From assembly GCA_964035575.1 (NCBI GenBank), contig OZ037867.1:868001-932000 (forward strand): 64,000 bases of DNA, read 5' to 3'. Below are positions 11,020 through 23,300 of this stretch, piece after piece. The position numbers and the translations under genes were made by a program. Positions within the stretch are counted from its first letter, which is position 1; the number at the start of each line of letters is the position of its first letter. The DNA comes from Rhynchopus sp. YZ270_cl-10 (taxonomy: Eukaryota > Euglenozoa > Diplonemea > Diplonemida > Diplonemidae). The notes under the pieces are model-generated. The model had not been told where the DNA came from, did no database searches, and worked only from the letters and a program-made list of their open reading frames with translations.

Positions 11020-12577
11020 GATTTTCCTACAAAAAAAAAAAATAGTCACAAAAAAAAAGGTCAGACAAGAGCTTGTCTCTATTCTCTATCACTCTCTTAG
11101 GTGTCTGTATGTATTCTCACCTAAAGGTGACATTTGAGTATAAAAACACTGAAAGGGGGTGATTGTTGGGACAAAAAAAAGGGGGGGATGGGGCCCGGGA
11201 TGGGAGGGGAAACAAAAAACAACAAAAACAGCAAAACAAAAAACAAAAAACAAAAAAATGAAAATGAAAATAATAGCCTTTGGTGCAGCAACAACGTTAA
11301 AGTCATAGTGTAGAAGGTATCGTTACTGGTCGAATAGGGAGAGGGGGTTTTTTTTAGCACGAGAGGCTTAGGTTCATCTTACAAACGTTTTTTTTTTTCT
11401 CTCACTGTTCACAAACCAACTTGTCTCTCTTTTTGGTTGTATTAGTGTAGACACCCGAGGATTGAGCTCCACTCTACTACGTGTATTTACTACATTTCTA
11501 TGTGATGCCTTTTTTTTAAAGAGGTGTCAGTTGTGCCTGTCGTCAAAAGAAAAAAATTGTTCCTGAGTTAGGCAACGTGATCTGAGCAAGCAAGCGGTGG
11601 GGGTGGGGAAAAACGACCCACAAAGATAACCGTATTCTCCCTTTTTCCTGGCCTCGTCCGGAAACCTCAGCCCAGAATCAGCTATTTAGGGGGTTTTGGG
11701 GTTTTACCAGAAATTAGCGCCGATAGGTGCCCAGAACCACCCCAGAGACCATATTTTGGCAGGTTTTGGGGGCTTTTGGGCAAAAATACAAATACCCTAA
11801 AACCACCCAAAAATGGGTCAAAAAAAGGTGTATTTTTGCCCAAAAGCCCCCAAAACCTGCCAGAATATGGTTTCTGGGGTGGTTCTGGACACCTATCGGC
11901 GCTAATTTCTGGTAAATCCCCAAAAAAACCCCTAAATAGATGATTCTGGGATGGGGTTTCCGGACGAGGCCGTATGGTTTTTCTTTTTCTTTTGCGGTAA
12001 TCTGAGGGGGGGTTTGGCAAAGAAAAGTGTCGCGTGCACTCTTTTGACTTATGTGCGGGAGGTGCCTTCACCTTTTAAGTTTTGCGTGTTCCAGCACGAT
12101 AACGATTGTGGGTAAAGATGGATGTGTGTTCACATTCATCTTCCAATTTTTCTTTTTTGTGGGACTAAGGTGATTTGTCAACATTGTATAGAAGAAGCCC
12201 ACAAAGACTCCCCACACAGGCAGCGAAGGTCTTGACTTGAGTTGCCATTTTTCAGCTGTTTCACCCCCCTCACCCAAAAAATAGATACAGCACTGGTTCA
12301 ATAGTAAAACCCACACACAAAAAAAAAAAACTCCCCCTTTCCACTTCACTCCCACCCCCTTTGTTTGGAAAAAGACATGCGTGGCTTTCAACACTTCTTC
12401 ATATTCTGCTTTCATCCGGATGGCCGGCAACGTAGGTCAGTTGGAGGTGTGCCTGCATTACCCATTCCTTCATACTCCACTGCACTACATTTCTCACCAT
12501 CGCCATCGCCATCACCAGCCCCACACACTACACCCTCCCCCCTCCTCCTCCCTTCTCCCCCCGACGTAAATGGGAGA
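11020..12577. other. Intergenic region with palindrome and repeats
   Basis: No supported gene. Contents: an R1 copy (about 11355-11388), an R4 copy in reverse orientation (about 11427-11478), a 322-bp foldback (11650-11971), a degenerate R1-like stretch (about 12092-12153) and an R6 copy (about 12412-12465). A three-codon upstream frame begins at 12570, just before the next gene. Confidence 0.65.
11650..11971. mobile_element. 322-bp foldback MITE
   Basis: The arms are inverted complements ending in GGCCTCGTCCGGAAACC and its complement, with a loop of about 38 nt around 11790-11830. Arm identity is high with a few mismatches. I found no convincing target-site duplication, so the superfamily is unassigned. 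Confidence 0.75.
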
Positions 12578-15324
12578 ATGACGTACCGTCAGCAGGATGG
12601 AGTGAACTCGCCACTAGGCCCGCGTGAGGTGTCTGGGTATGGTGCTTGGGGTGCGACTTCGTTTTCGACTGCTTCCCCTACGTCGCCGTACCAGACGAGG
12701 ACCTCGGCGTACCCAGGACCGCAGGGGCAGGGGCAGAACCAGAACGGACAGAAGGATGCATGGCGGGAGCTGTCGCCACCACGTTTCCTGGAGACGTCAG
12801 GACACAGCCCGTCGAGCATGCGTGATATAGGTTCGCCGGTGACACCCGGGTTCCGGTCGCCTCATACGCCACATACCCCGCATACCCCTGGAGGGGAAAG
12901 CGAGCTTGCACGTCTTACACGTGCTGCAGACGCGCGGGCGCAAGAAATAGCGATCCTGACCTCCAAAGCAGAACAGCTCAGCAACACCTACTCCTCCCTG
13001 CGGGGCAGCAACTTCGCGCCGCCCACGCAGACCCACTCCTACCGCGCGACGTCCCCGTCGTCGCCCCTGAGGGGCACGAATGCATCCCCCGTGCGGTTCA
13101 TCAAAGGCATGCGGGTGCGTGCTGCGAGCGAACTGACGGTGCGCAAAGTGCAGGCAGTGGCGGTAGGCGACCTGGGTGTTGTGTTTGGCCCATCCGATGA
13201 CCCGCAACTCCCCGGGGGTGTCAATGTGCAGTGGGACAGAAGACGAGATGGGGGCGAACGGCGCATCAACGTACTGCCCTCGGACATTGAGGTGTGCTTC
13301 ACGACTGCGGCGCACGACAACCACACTGTTGTGAGTCCTTTGTACCCACGCTACACTTCACCCATACACGCAACATCGCCGCCTCAGGTGGTGCAGCACT
13401 CCAGCCCACACAGCAGCGTAGGGAGCAACCCGCGACAATCACCACGCCTTGGTGGGGCAGGCTTCTCCCCAGCACTGCCCGAGAACACCGTCCCCACCTC
13501 CCCAAGAGACTACTACGGATACGACGTGGACAGGCTGCCGCCCAGTGCGGTGCGTTCCCCAGTACGCCCGGAGACTGCTGGAGGGAGCATCCATTCGCCG
13601 CAGCCTGTGGTGCGGGCAGCGCAGGTAAGCTCCGTGCCGTACCCTGCAGTGTCGCCGGCAGTAACGTCTCCGTCAGCCCCGGTGATACAGTCTCGTATTC
13701 AGTCGTTCTCGCAGGTGAACGCCGTGGCAGTGGCGTCGCCTGAGCAGCAGCAGCCGCCTGCGCCTGCACCTACGCCAACACCAAGGTCGCCTGAGGCAGT
13801 GTTGAGTCAAGAGGAGGAGCAGCAGATCCGTGAGCTCCAAGAGAGGCGCCGTGCAGCGAAGGAAAGCTGCGCGCAAGAAGAGGACAAACGGCGTGTCGTG
13901 GAGGAGGCGCGCGCAGCAGAAGAGGGGAAACTGGCACTCCTCTCGCAGCGTGTCCGTGAAGAGGAGGAACGTCTTGCCCTGCTGCAGAGACGTGCGCAGA
14001 GCATCGAGAAGGCGGAGCAGGAGCATTGCGTGCAGTCGGACTCATCCGTCACACCAGAGCAGAGACCAGCACAGCCACCACTAAGCGCCTCGTTGAGGGT
14101 ATGCCAGCAATCCTTAACGGGAATACATCCACCCCCACACACACCCACATTTTGAACCCACCCCCATACCCACATCTTCCCCTCTCGCAGAGTGTGAACT
14201 CCAGGCGTGACAACGCGACGCCTGTAGGCAAGAAGCGCATCCACTTCGGCGAAGACGACATCGCAAACGACGTCCCCCTCTCCGACCCCCCCGTCATCAA
14301 GCCCATCCCCATCGTTAACCTTCCCAACACCGAATTCAACGAGATCCAAGAGTTCGAAAGCGTCGTCATGATCACCCCGCGGTCCAACTCCTGCACACAA
14401 CAGGAGGGCTCTGCGTTCCGTGAACGTGACCCATTTGACGATTCGATCCAAATGACACAATCTGTCATCATTGGTGCACAACTCAGCAAAAACCGCAACA
14501 ACAGCTTTGGGACGAATTCTACTGGCAACACCACCCCTGCAGTTTGGATGTCTTCTCGGAAATCCTCTGTCCGCCACAACAAGCTTGCGGAGAGCAACCG
14601 TTCGCTTCTTGCGAGAAAAGGGTCGTTGGGGCGCATTCTCTCCAAAATCGCAGAGGAAAACATTCATGACGATGACGACGATGATGACGACCTAGCCGAA
14701 GATATGGACCGCGCCACTATTGACTCTGAGTCAGGCATGATCGAAGACGAAGCTGTCTGGTGGCAGGTCCCAAAAGTAGATGTGGATACTGTCACCTTCA
14801 TCCATCCCCACCATGGTGACCCACCAGGCGCAACGTCTGCACCACCTATCAGCTCTATTGTGACGATGGATGTTGCGCCTGATACAGCGAACAAAGAGAA
14901 GTCGGTACTCCGTGTGTCCTTTGATGGAGTGCAGCAGCACCCTGTGTCCACGGTGACGTTGGAGAGGACAGAGCACGGTGTCTTCCTTTTGTTTCCCGAG
15001 AAAACGAAGGGCCCGGTGCCGGACCGTGTGGTCGCAATCCCTCCGGAGAATATGGGGGAGATTGTGGCTGGGGTGATATGCCTTGCTGAGAGGGCGAACG
15101 TCCGACAGCACCTTAACTATGAATACGAGGCGCTTGCCAACCAAGAGGCCATTGTACAGCGTTATCTCGAATCCCATGGAAAGGTGCCGTGGCCATTTGT
15201 GAACAATCTGCTCCCACCTGACTATCTATGTGAACCTGCTGGAAACGCTGCAGTGGCCGCAGCGCTTGTAGCAATCATGCATGCGGTATACAAGGAGAAA
15301 GGCTCTATGTGTGCGATTATGTAG
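12578..15324 (+). CDS. Coiled-coil protein with SH3-like segment and C-terminal CaaX box
   Basis: Two exons, 12578-14098 and 14191-15324, phase 0, donor GTATGC and acceptor CTCGCAG; 884 residues. The first 170 residues are Ser/Pro/Thr-rich and disordered-looking, with HTPHTPHTPGG. Residues about 173-241 look like a small beta-barrel (KGMRVRA, then GDLGVVFGP and VQWDRRRDGG), similar in style to KOW or SH3-like modules. A Glu/Arg-rich coiled coil spans about 408-485. An acidic HDDDDDDDD run lies near 667. The last four residues are CAIM, a canonical CaaX box; terminal Met favours farnesylation in known systems. Membrane anchoring is therefore predicted. An isoprenylcysteine methyltransferase, the last enzyme of that pathway, is encoded at 28720. 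No family name is assigned. The MTYRQ start lies downstream of an R6 repeat. Confidence 0.8.
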
Positions 15325-17282
15325 AGAGTTTGGAAGAAGAAGAAGAAAAAAAAAATATAAAAAAAATTAAAAAGCAAAAATCATGTTGAAAAAGTTCTTA
15401 AAATTTTATACACAAAAAAGGGGTTGGGTTAGATTTTTGATTCGTAGGTTTTTGTGGTTGTTTTTCAGTTGATTTTTTTTAAAAGGATTTGAGGGTGTAG
15501 GGTGTGTGAAGGCAAAGGGAGAGTCCTTCTTGTGCGAATTGTTTCTCTAGACTCTACTCGCCATCACCACCTCCCCTCGAAACGTTAGTGATTTTTTTTT
15601 TTTAAACCCGAAGTTCTTGGTAATAGAAAACAGAAACGGCGTCCCCCCGCTGAAAAAGAAGAAAATATTGAGTACAGATCCTGCACTACCAGGTGATTGT
15701 CGCAACAAAAAAAAAAAAGTCCTCGCAACAGTGGGGGAGTGGGAGAATGTTAGTCAACTGTGATGCGAGCAAAACACCGAGTGTGTCTTAGTGCTAACGT
15801 TTTCCTCCCCCCTTTTTTTTTTGTTTTTTGTTTCAGAATTAGTGTTCTCTCGAGTACATCGTGTTTTATGTTATATGCACTTCACCTCATTGTGTTGTAT
15901 CATTAAAAGTGTAATATTAGAAAACACGGTGTAAGGCAAACGATGCAAAAATAAGCTCTGTCTGTGCTCGTGAACCGCCGCCATTTCGCTATAACCTTTC
16001 GTTATGAAATGGGGGGGAGGATGTTTTTTTTTTTCTCTTTTATTTCCCCTTTTGCTTCATACCAACTTTACGCTAGTCTAGCTTTCAAATAAAGGGATTT
16101 TGACGTTTTTCCCCCTCCTTTTACCGAGAGTAAGATTTTTAATAGTGTAGCAACAAAAAGGGGTGTTTTCTTTAAACGATGATCACCTGTTTTAGACTCA
16201 TTGGCACCAAAAAAACCCCCCCAAACACATCCCCCCTTTTTTTTTTCTCTCTTTTATTGTGTTTTTGCTGCCCAGAAGTAAGTTTCCCTTCCCATCTCCT
16301 TTTCCCCCCTACCCCTCTAGATGTACAGGGTTCGTTCGACGCAATGCGCTTTTTGTTTTGGTCGTGACAGTGTACCAAGGTGGGTACATTTGTCACAAGC
16401 GGGCTGTTGTATTTCAAGCCAGCTTTTTTGTTTGGTTGCTTTGAGTTTCAAGGTAACGAAGATGTGTGGCGTAGGTTCGTCTTACCGTCTGTGTGTAAAT
16501 GTGCTGAAAGGTATCCAACATTTAGTCAGTTCCAGCATAATTTACGTCCGTTTCTTTGTAGAATGTAAACCACGAAAATGGATTGTTGGTTGCATGGTCC
16601 ACCCCCCCGGTGGTTTGGTGCACACCAAAGGTACAGTCACGAGAAGGCTTTGTATTTCAAGTCACATTTATGGTATTTGACGTATAAGTCACGTTTATCA
16701 AGGTGACTAAGCACAGAGAGGCTTAGGTTCATCTTGCAAACTACTTTTCCTTGTTTCTCGGGTGGGAAAAAAATGGGGTTCTAGAGGTTACATAGATACC
16801 CCCAGGGTAGCATTGGCGATGGTGTGTGTCATTGTCAATGTAACAGAAAAAGCTCGAGGAACGTTCGAAACATTTGTCCCGGCCCAACTCGAAGCCGCCC
16901 CCCCCCCAATACATTCGCCAAATCAAAAAAGAATAGTGCAAGAAGAAGGGGGAAAAAGTTAACTGTGAGAGACGTTCTCTTCAAAACAAAAACAAAAAAA
17001 ATGGAAAGTTAAAAAAGCAAAGCGATGGGTTTTTTTTTCTCTCCCACCTGAACACTGTGACCAGCGCACCGTGCCCTCCTTTTCCTTCCAACACCCCTCC
17101 ACACACCAGATTATCTACACTACACAATTCCACATTTGACATTATTATTTTTTGTCCAATAACAGCAACACTGCGGTCGCATAGTACACTGTACAGACTT
17201 TGTAAAACCTTGCCCCGATCACACGCCAACATAGCATCCGCATCAGGAACCTACCATCACAGCAACCTTCCACCACCACCAC
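15325..17282. other. Intergenic region
   Basis: No supported gene. It contains an R3 fragment (about 15666-15706), an R5 fragment (about 16368-16424), a fuller R5 copy (about 16565-16675) and the cleanest R1 copy (16701-16740). The rest is T- and A-rich DNA with GC-poor frames. Confidence 0.6.
16701..16740 (+). repeat. Dispersed family R1 (best copy), hairpin-forming
   Basis: The core is GTGACTAAGC, then a purine-rich loop, then GCTTAGGTTCATCTT. CTAAGC and GCTTAG form a 6-bp stem around ACAGAGAG, and TGA/TCA can extend it past a bulge. Other copies start near 1006, 4703, 11355, 28211, 33135, 35865, 35951, 36541, 39872, 40580, 46930, 47079, 52068 and 56326. A copy at about 35690-35852 is split by a MITE. 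Most are followed by a T tract. Longer copies add GATAACGATTGTGATC upstream. All are on the + strand. Confidence 0.8.
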
Positions 17283-17933
17283 ATGCACCACACACATACC
17301 CTGCAGGCCCTCTGCGACCATGGCGCCACTGTCCTCCTCAACGAAGCCGTCGGGCACACCCACGCCCACCTCATCGACGCGGTCTCCGTCGCCCCCACCG
17401 CACACCACCACCACACCCTCCTCCCCACCATCCCATCACGACGCCACGACCCATGGTACGTCCCGTACACCGCGCAGGAAGCAGACCTGGGCTTGGAGCT
17501 GTCACGCACAGTACATACTTCTAACAGACGCGTTGCCGTGCACAGCTCGCATGTTGCGGGGGTGGGGCTCGCGAAGAGCTCCTTTGTGGTGCTGAATGCG
17601 GGAGGGGATCGGGTGTTGGGGGTTGTACCGAGGGTGTGTTTGAAGAATAGAAGGGAGCTGGCGTCTGTTAGTGCGGCGAAGTTGGGGAGGGATGGTGAGG
17701 ATGTGCCGCCCAGTGGTGGTGGTGGTGGTGCAGTATGCCAACTCATCGACCCCCTCCTCCACACGCTCTGTCTCGAGTATGGACACTTCTTTACCGCCTC
17801 CGACCACAGCGCAGTCTCACCCTTGGACAGCATCTGGCTCACCATCCTGACGCCACTGCCACGCAAAATCTCCGTCCCAGGGTATCTCTACCTCTTATTG
17901 GAGGCAGAGGTGGGGGTGGGGGTGGAGGTGTAG
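17283..17933 (+). CDS. Unrecognised protein, 216 residues
   Basis: Single open frame from an ATG at 17283, with GC-rich codon use like its neighbours. Residues 1-60 are His-rich (including HHHH). The middle (about 70-140) alternates beta-type and charged segments (HSSHVAGVGLAKSSFVVLNAGG). A Gly run follows near 148-153. The C terminus is hydrophobic and Leu-rich. No signal peptide or transmembrane helix is evident. I do not recognise a family. An upstream exon is possible, since a CAG lies within 30 nt of the ATG. The next gene begins 171 nt downstream on the same strand. Confidence 0.5.
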   Translation: MHHTHTLQALCDHGATVLLNEAVGHTHAHLIDAVSVAPTAHHHHTLLPTIPSRRHDPWYVPYTAQEADLGLELSRTVHTSNRRVAVHSSHVAGVGLAKSSFVVLNAGGDRVLGVVPRVCLKNRRELASVSAAKLGRDGEDVPPSGGGGGAVCQLIDPLLHTLCLEYGHFFTASDHSAVSPLDSIWLTILTPLPRKISVPGYLYLLLEAEVGVGVEV

Positions 17934-18104
17934 GTGGTGGCTGATGTGTCTCTTTTCTCAGTGGGGTTTTCTCCAGATTCGTTTTCTCTTCTCTTTGTCT
18001 CGACCTTAGATAATAGTGTTTTTTTTTTATCTCCCATTTCTCCCGTTCCTTATTCCTTTTGTATACAACCTAAAAGGGGGAAAAAAACAAAGAACACAAG
18101 AATA

Positions 18105-19446
18105 ATGCCTGAGCTTGGCCGCCTTTGGGGCACCGAACGAAAAGAGCGCCGTCTGTGGAAGCATGGTCTGCCCCCGCCGCATGGGCCCCCGCTTGTCGTG
18201 CGCAGTGAGGGCACCGCACTGTGGCGTAAGATCGCGCAGACAGGGGTGTTCATCCCTATTCTTGGTATGCACAACACACAGGGTTGTCTGCTGAAGGCCC
18301 TCCCCCTTCCCCCACTCCCACTCCCACTTCTTTCCCAACTGACTGCACAAATTCTCTTTCGTTTCCACAGGAGTGACGTGGATCTTTTCCGGGTTGATCA
18401 CGGTGTCTCTGCAGATCCTTGTGTACGTCACGGTGATGCCGTTCAGCTCTTACTGGCGTGCCCGTTTGAACGATGCGGTGGTGTGGTGGTGGTTCCTGAC
18501 GATTGTGTGGGTGCTGGAGTGGTGGGCGGCAGCGGAGGTGCGCTTCTTCTCGCCGGACAACAGCCTGCCTGACGGCGTTGTTGCGGAGCACACAATGATC
18601 CTCGGCAACCACTACGGCGACGTCGACTGGATCATGGGGTGGATCGTCTCCGAAAAGATCGGGCAGCTCGGCTCCTGCAAGTCGTACCTCAAGAAGGTCA
18701 CCCGGTACCTCCCGGTCATCGGCTGGAGCTGGTGGATGTGCGACTTCGTCTTCATGGACAGAACCTGGGAAGCGGACAAAGAACGCCTCTTCAAACGCTT
18801 CGAGACCCTCCGCAAGCACCCTGATGAGACGCCCTTCATGATTGGCCTCTTCTGCGAAGGAACACGCGTCTCCGAGGAGAAGCTCGAGGCCTCAAGGAAA
18901 TGGTGTGCAGAGACGGGCCGCCCGGTCCTGGAGCACATTATGTGGCCTAGAACGAAGGGGTTTGCCTCTTCGGTGATCGCCCTGGAAGGAAAGCTGGAGT
19001 CGGTGTACAGCATGTGTGTGGGGTGCCCCGACAAGAAGCGTCTGCCGTCCTTCAGCAACATCCTCTTTGCGAAGCAGCCATACGTGCAGATGGCGATCAA
19101 GAGAACCCCATACGCAGACATGCCCAAGGAGCACGAGGCCATCCGCCGCTGGGCCGACCAGACATACGTCACCATGGACAGCGACCTCAAGCATATGTTC
19201 AAAGAAGGAACCTTCCCAGGCACAGAGATGTACTTCCCACGCCAGTGGATCTCGCTTCTGTCCATGACCTTCTGGATGATCGTCGTCCAGGGCTCCCTCA
19301 TCTACCACGCCGCAGCGGGACACGAGAACGCCCTCTCGCACATCTTCTGGAGTTACGTCATCTGTGGAGGCCTCCTCGCATTCATCTGCAAATTCGGAGA
19401 GCGCAAATACAAAGACAAGACTGAGGATGAGAAGAAGAAGGAGTGA
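18105..19446 (+). CDS. 1-acyl-sn-glycerol-3-phosphate acyltransferase (LPAAT/AGPAT family)
   Basis: Two exons, 18105-18264 and 18371-19446; donor GTATGC, acceptor CCACAG, with a split Gly codon, giving 411 residues. The family adds a second acyl chain to lysophosphatidic acid or related lysolipids in the ER membrane, making phosphatidic acid. Membrane helices lie at about 46-75 and 91-108. The catalytic NHX4D motif is NHYGDVD (133-139), and the substrate-binding motif III is FCEGTR (214-219), with Cys where Pro is usual. PRTKGF (about 246-251) fits motif IV. Two further hydrophobic segments follow after about residue 330, as in AGPAT3/4/5 and plant LPAT2 types. The C terminus KKKE fits a KKxx ER-retrieval signal. 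Exact lysolipid preference cannot be read from the sequence. Confidence 0.93.
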
Positions 19447-20141
19447 GAGAAGAGCCCAAAATGTTTTTTTTCTTTTTTTTCTGTCCTCAAATTTGAGTGC
19501 TTTTTTGTGGGAAAATGAGGGGTGGAAGAGAAGGGGTGATCAAGGGGAGATCGTGTCTTGTTTTCAGACACCACCCGGTGCTTGTGGCAGGTAGTTGCTG
19601 CCGCAAGCAAAACAAAAAAAAAATCGCTCTCCCCAACCATAACCCTTCGCCCTACATGAACATTGCGAGGTTTGATCTCTGGATATGATGTATATTTTTT
19701 TTTGTTTTTTTGTTTGGTGTCTACGTCGCCGGAGGTGTTATGTGCTTTCAACTTTCTATGTTAGAAAGATGGGAATATTTTTGTTGATCCCTCACCATAT
19801 ACTATCAATTTATTGATTGCATAAGATGAAAATACCATTCTATTTTCCCCGCACATATCCGAGAGGTATCTGCGCGTCCCAACTTCATTGGAAGATGTGT
19901 GCGAACAAAGGGCATACGCATCCTAAAAGCTTTTATTTGTTGTGAAAAATCCTTTTGTCTTGCCAGTTCTTTTTGTAAGGAACTCCAGTTAAAAAAAAAA
20001 GGGGGAGGAGTTGTAAATGTAAAGGCGAGAGAGAGAGAGAGAGAGTGGTGCCATCGTTTGAGACGCAGATAAAAAGTGTTCCAATTGTTCATTTGTTCTT
20101 TCAACCCCTGATTCCCCTCGCAGCCGTATGCCTTTCTGCTA
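19447..20141. other. Intergenic region
   Basis: No supported gene. It contains a short R7-like piece (about 19729-19755), an R9 copy (about 19757-19835) and a GA dinucleotide run near 20029-20046. Confidence 0.6.
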
Positions 20142-20278
20142 AGAAACCACACCGATCCAATGATTAAAACACATACTTGACATTAATAACACTCTGATTC
20201 GTTTCGGCGGTCTGAAGTATAGATTTTATCCGCGCTTCTGAGGTTTGCTCCTTTCCCTTTTCACACCACAACACACAC
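20142..20278 (+). repeat. 137-bp segment D1, duplicated identically at 24974-25111
   Basis: By eye the two copies match base for base over about 137 bp, including CGGCGGTCTGAAG and a CT-rich run ending in ACACACAC. This copy ends 50 nt before the ATG of the three-module membrane protein. The other ends 151 nt before the ATG at 25262. It probably contains promoter or 5-prime UTR sequence. Confidence 0.9.
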
Positions 20279-20327
20279 CACGCTGTCACAGGACTTCCCT
20301 AATAACACACCACACATTATCAAGACT

Positions 20328-23300
20328 ATGTACGTTCTTAGCGTGCTTTGGTGCGCTGTAGGAGTCAACGTTGCTGCTACCTCAGTGCCCACAGCAGTTC
20401 CCACACCAGCACCTCTGCCTGCCTGTGCGTCGTCACTGCTGACAAACCCAAGCTTCGACACACTGAAGAATCCTTCGTCCAATAGCTTTTCTGGTGGAAA
20501 CGTTGTTGGTTGGGCTGCGTCTCACGGAACACCTTCCCTTCGTAGAGGTTTCCATGGTGCGCACAGTGCATATATGGATGCGACATATGCGTTTGGGTCC
20601 GATTTCAGGGGTAAGGGTATTGTGACAAACGCGTCGTTCACTTCTGGTGTGCAGTACCGTGTGACAATGTGGGTGCAGACGCACAGCCCAACCGGCACCA
20701 TCAACGTGCGCATTGCTAACGGTGTACCGTATGGCACCACAACCTCGACAGCGTTCCCTTCCGTGTCGTCAGCACAGACTGTGTACACGAACAGCGCCTA
20801 TGCTTTACTAGCACATGAGATCACATTCGACTTCACCGCAAATGCAAACTACGCACAGATGTGGTTCTACCCTTTCATGACTGCACCTGCCACACCTGCC
20901 ACGACCAACTCTGCCACGTTCAGCATTGACAACGTCAGGGTGTGCGAGATGACCACTGCCGCACCCACGTCTGTCCCTGTGACAGATGCTTCTGGTGTGA
21001 TTGTGGACACCCCAGCTCCCGCAACAGTCGTACCCCCAACACCAGTTCCCGCAACACCTGCACCGAGCACAGACGCACCAGACACTTCTGCTCCGAGCAC
21101 GTCTGCACCTGAGACCAAAGCACCTGAGACTGGAGCACCTGTGGATGCTTGTGAGTCGTCACTCCTGACAAACCCAAGCTTCGACACACTGAGCGGTGCT
21201 TCGTCCGCTCTCACGGGATTTCTTGATGGAAACGTTGTTGGTTGGGCTGCGTCTCATGGAACACCTTCCTTGCTTGACGGTAACCACCATGGTAGGTACC
21301 GTGCATATATGTGGTCGCAGAGTGGCGAGGGTGAGGGTATTGTGACAAACGCGTCGTTCACTTCTGGTGTGCAGTACCGTGTGACGATGTGGGTGCACAC
21401 GAAGTACTCCAAAGGTAACATCTACGTGCGCATTGCCAACGGTGTGCCGGAGGCCACTACTACTTCACCAGCGTTCCCTTCCGTGTCGTCAGCACAGACT
21501 GTGTACACAAACACCCTTGTGTTCCAGACAGCACAGGAGATCACATTCGACTTCATCGCAAACGCAACCTACACACAGATGTGGTTCTACCCCTACCTTT
21601 CGGCGTCGGGGACGAACGGATATGCTGATTTCAACATTGACAACGTCAGGGTGTGTGACATGACCACTGCCGCACCCACGTCTGTCCCTGTGACAGATGC
21701 TTCTGGTGTGATTGTGGACACCCCAGCTCCAGCAACCATCGCACCCCCAACACCAGTTCCCGCAACACCTGCACCGAGCACAGACACACCAGACACTTCT
21801 GCTCCGAGCACGTCTGCACCTGAGACCAAAGCACCTGAGACTGGAGCACCTCTGCCTGCCTGTGAGTCGTCACTCCTGTCAAACCCAAGCTTCGACACAC
21901 TGAACGGTGCTTCTTCCTACCACTTTCTCCGTGGAAACGTTGTTGGTTGGGCTGCGTCTCACGGAATACCAACCCTGTTTGAAGCTGTAGGTTTCCATGG
22001 TACTTACGGTGCACATATGTGGTCGTACAGTGGCAAGGGTACGGGTATTGTGACAAACGCGTCGTTCACTTCTGGTGTGCAGTACCGTGTGACGATGTGG
22101 GTGCACACGAAGAACCCCGACGGTCACATCTTCGTGCGCATTGCCAACGGTGTGCCGGATGGCACAGACATCTCACTAGATGGCTACTTCCCTTCCGTGT
22201 CGTCAGCACAGACTGTGTACACCACCGGCATGGTGTTCACGACAGCACAGGAGATCACATTCGACTTCACCGCAAACGCGAACTACGCACAGATGTGGTT
22301 CTACCCCTACCTTTCGGGGCTCACTAGCAGACACGCTGAGTTCCGCATTGACAACGTCAGGGTGTGCGACATGACCACTGCCGCACCCACGTCTGTTCCT
22401 GTGACAGATGCCTCTGGTGTGATTGTGGACACCCCAGCTCCAGCAACCATCGCACCCCCAACACCAGTTCCCGCAACACCTGCACCGAGCACAGCCACAC
22501 CAGACACTTCTGCTCCGAGCACGTCTGCACCGATGACAACTGCATCTGAGACTAAGGCACCTGAGACTGAGGCACCCACGTCTGTGCCGGCGACAGATGC
22601 TCCTGGTGTGATTGTGGACACCCCAGTTCCCGCAACACTTGCACCTGAGACTAAGGCTCCTGAGACCAAAGCACCCACACCTGAGACATCCACGCCGAGT
22701 GTGCCGACCACGAATGCCCCGCTGACTGTGGAGGATGTTGACTGGTGTGATGTTGACGCAGACTGCAGGACTTACGACGATTCCGCAGCGACGTGTGTTG
22801 AGAGTAAATGTGTGTGCACGGAGTCGGAGGGGTTTGTGAACCCTGTGACGAAAAAGACAAAGGAAACCCTCTTCATCTGTGTGCAGCCGACTAAGAAGGG
22901 GAACGTGAAGTTGCGTCTGGAGTGGAACGTGGACTGCGAGCAGTCGAACGGTGCAATTGAGGGTGCAGTGCGGACAGCCATTGAGGAGACGACAAAGGGC
23001 AGAACGGACACCTTGGTTGTGTCGTGTGGGTCGACGATCTTCGTTGTTGATGTGGAGGATGCAGACATCACGACTGCGGCCACGGAGGACATGTCTGAGC
23101 TGATTGTGTCATCTCTGAAGAAGAACGAGGCTGCAGTGGCTGCTGGGTTTGCAACACCAATGACTGTCGGAAGCTCTCTGGTGCCGACTCTGAAGTGCAG
23201 TGCTGCAGGGGCTACCGAGATGGTGCTTGTCAACGGAGGCTGTGTTGCGCTTGCGTGCGAGTCTGGTTACCTGCTCTCGTCTGGGTCGTGTGTGGAGGAC

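Noticed and set aside
13807-14667. 286-codon minus-strand frame
   Set aside because: Antisense of the CaaX protein, spanning its intron; no recognisable domain.
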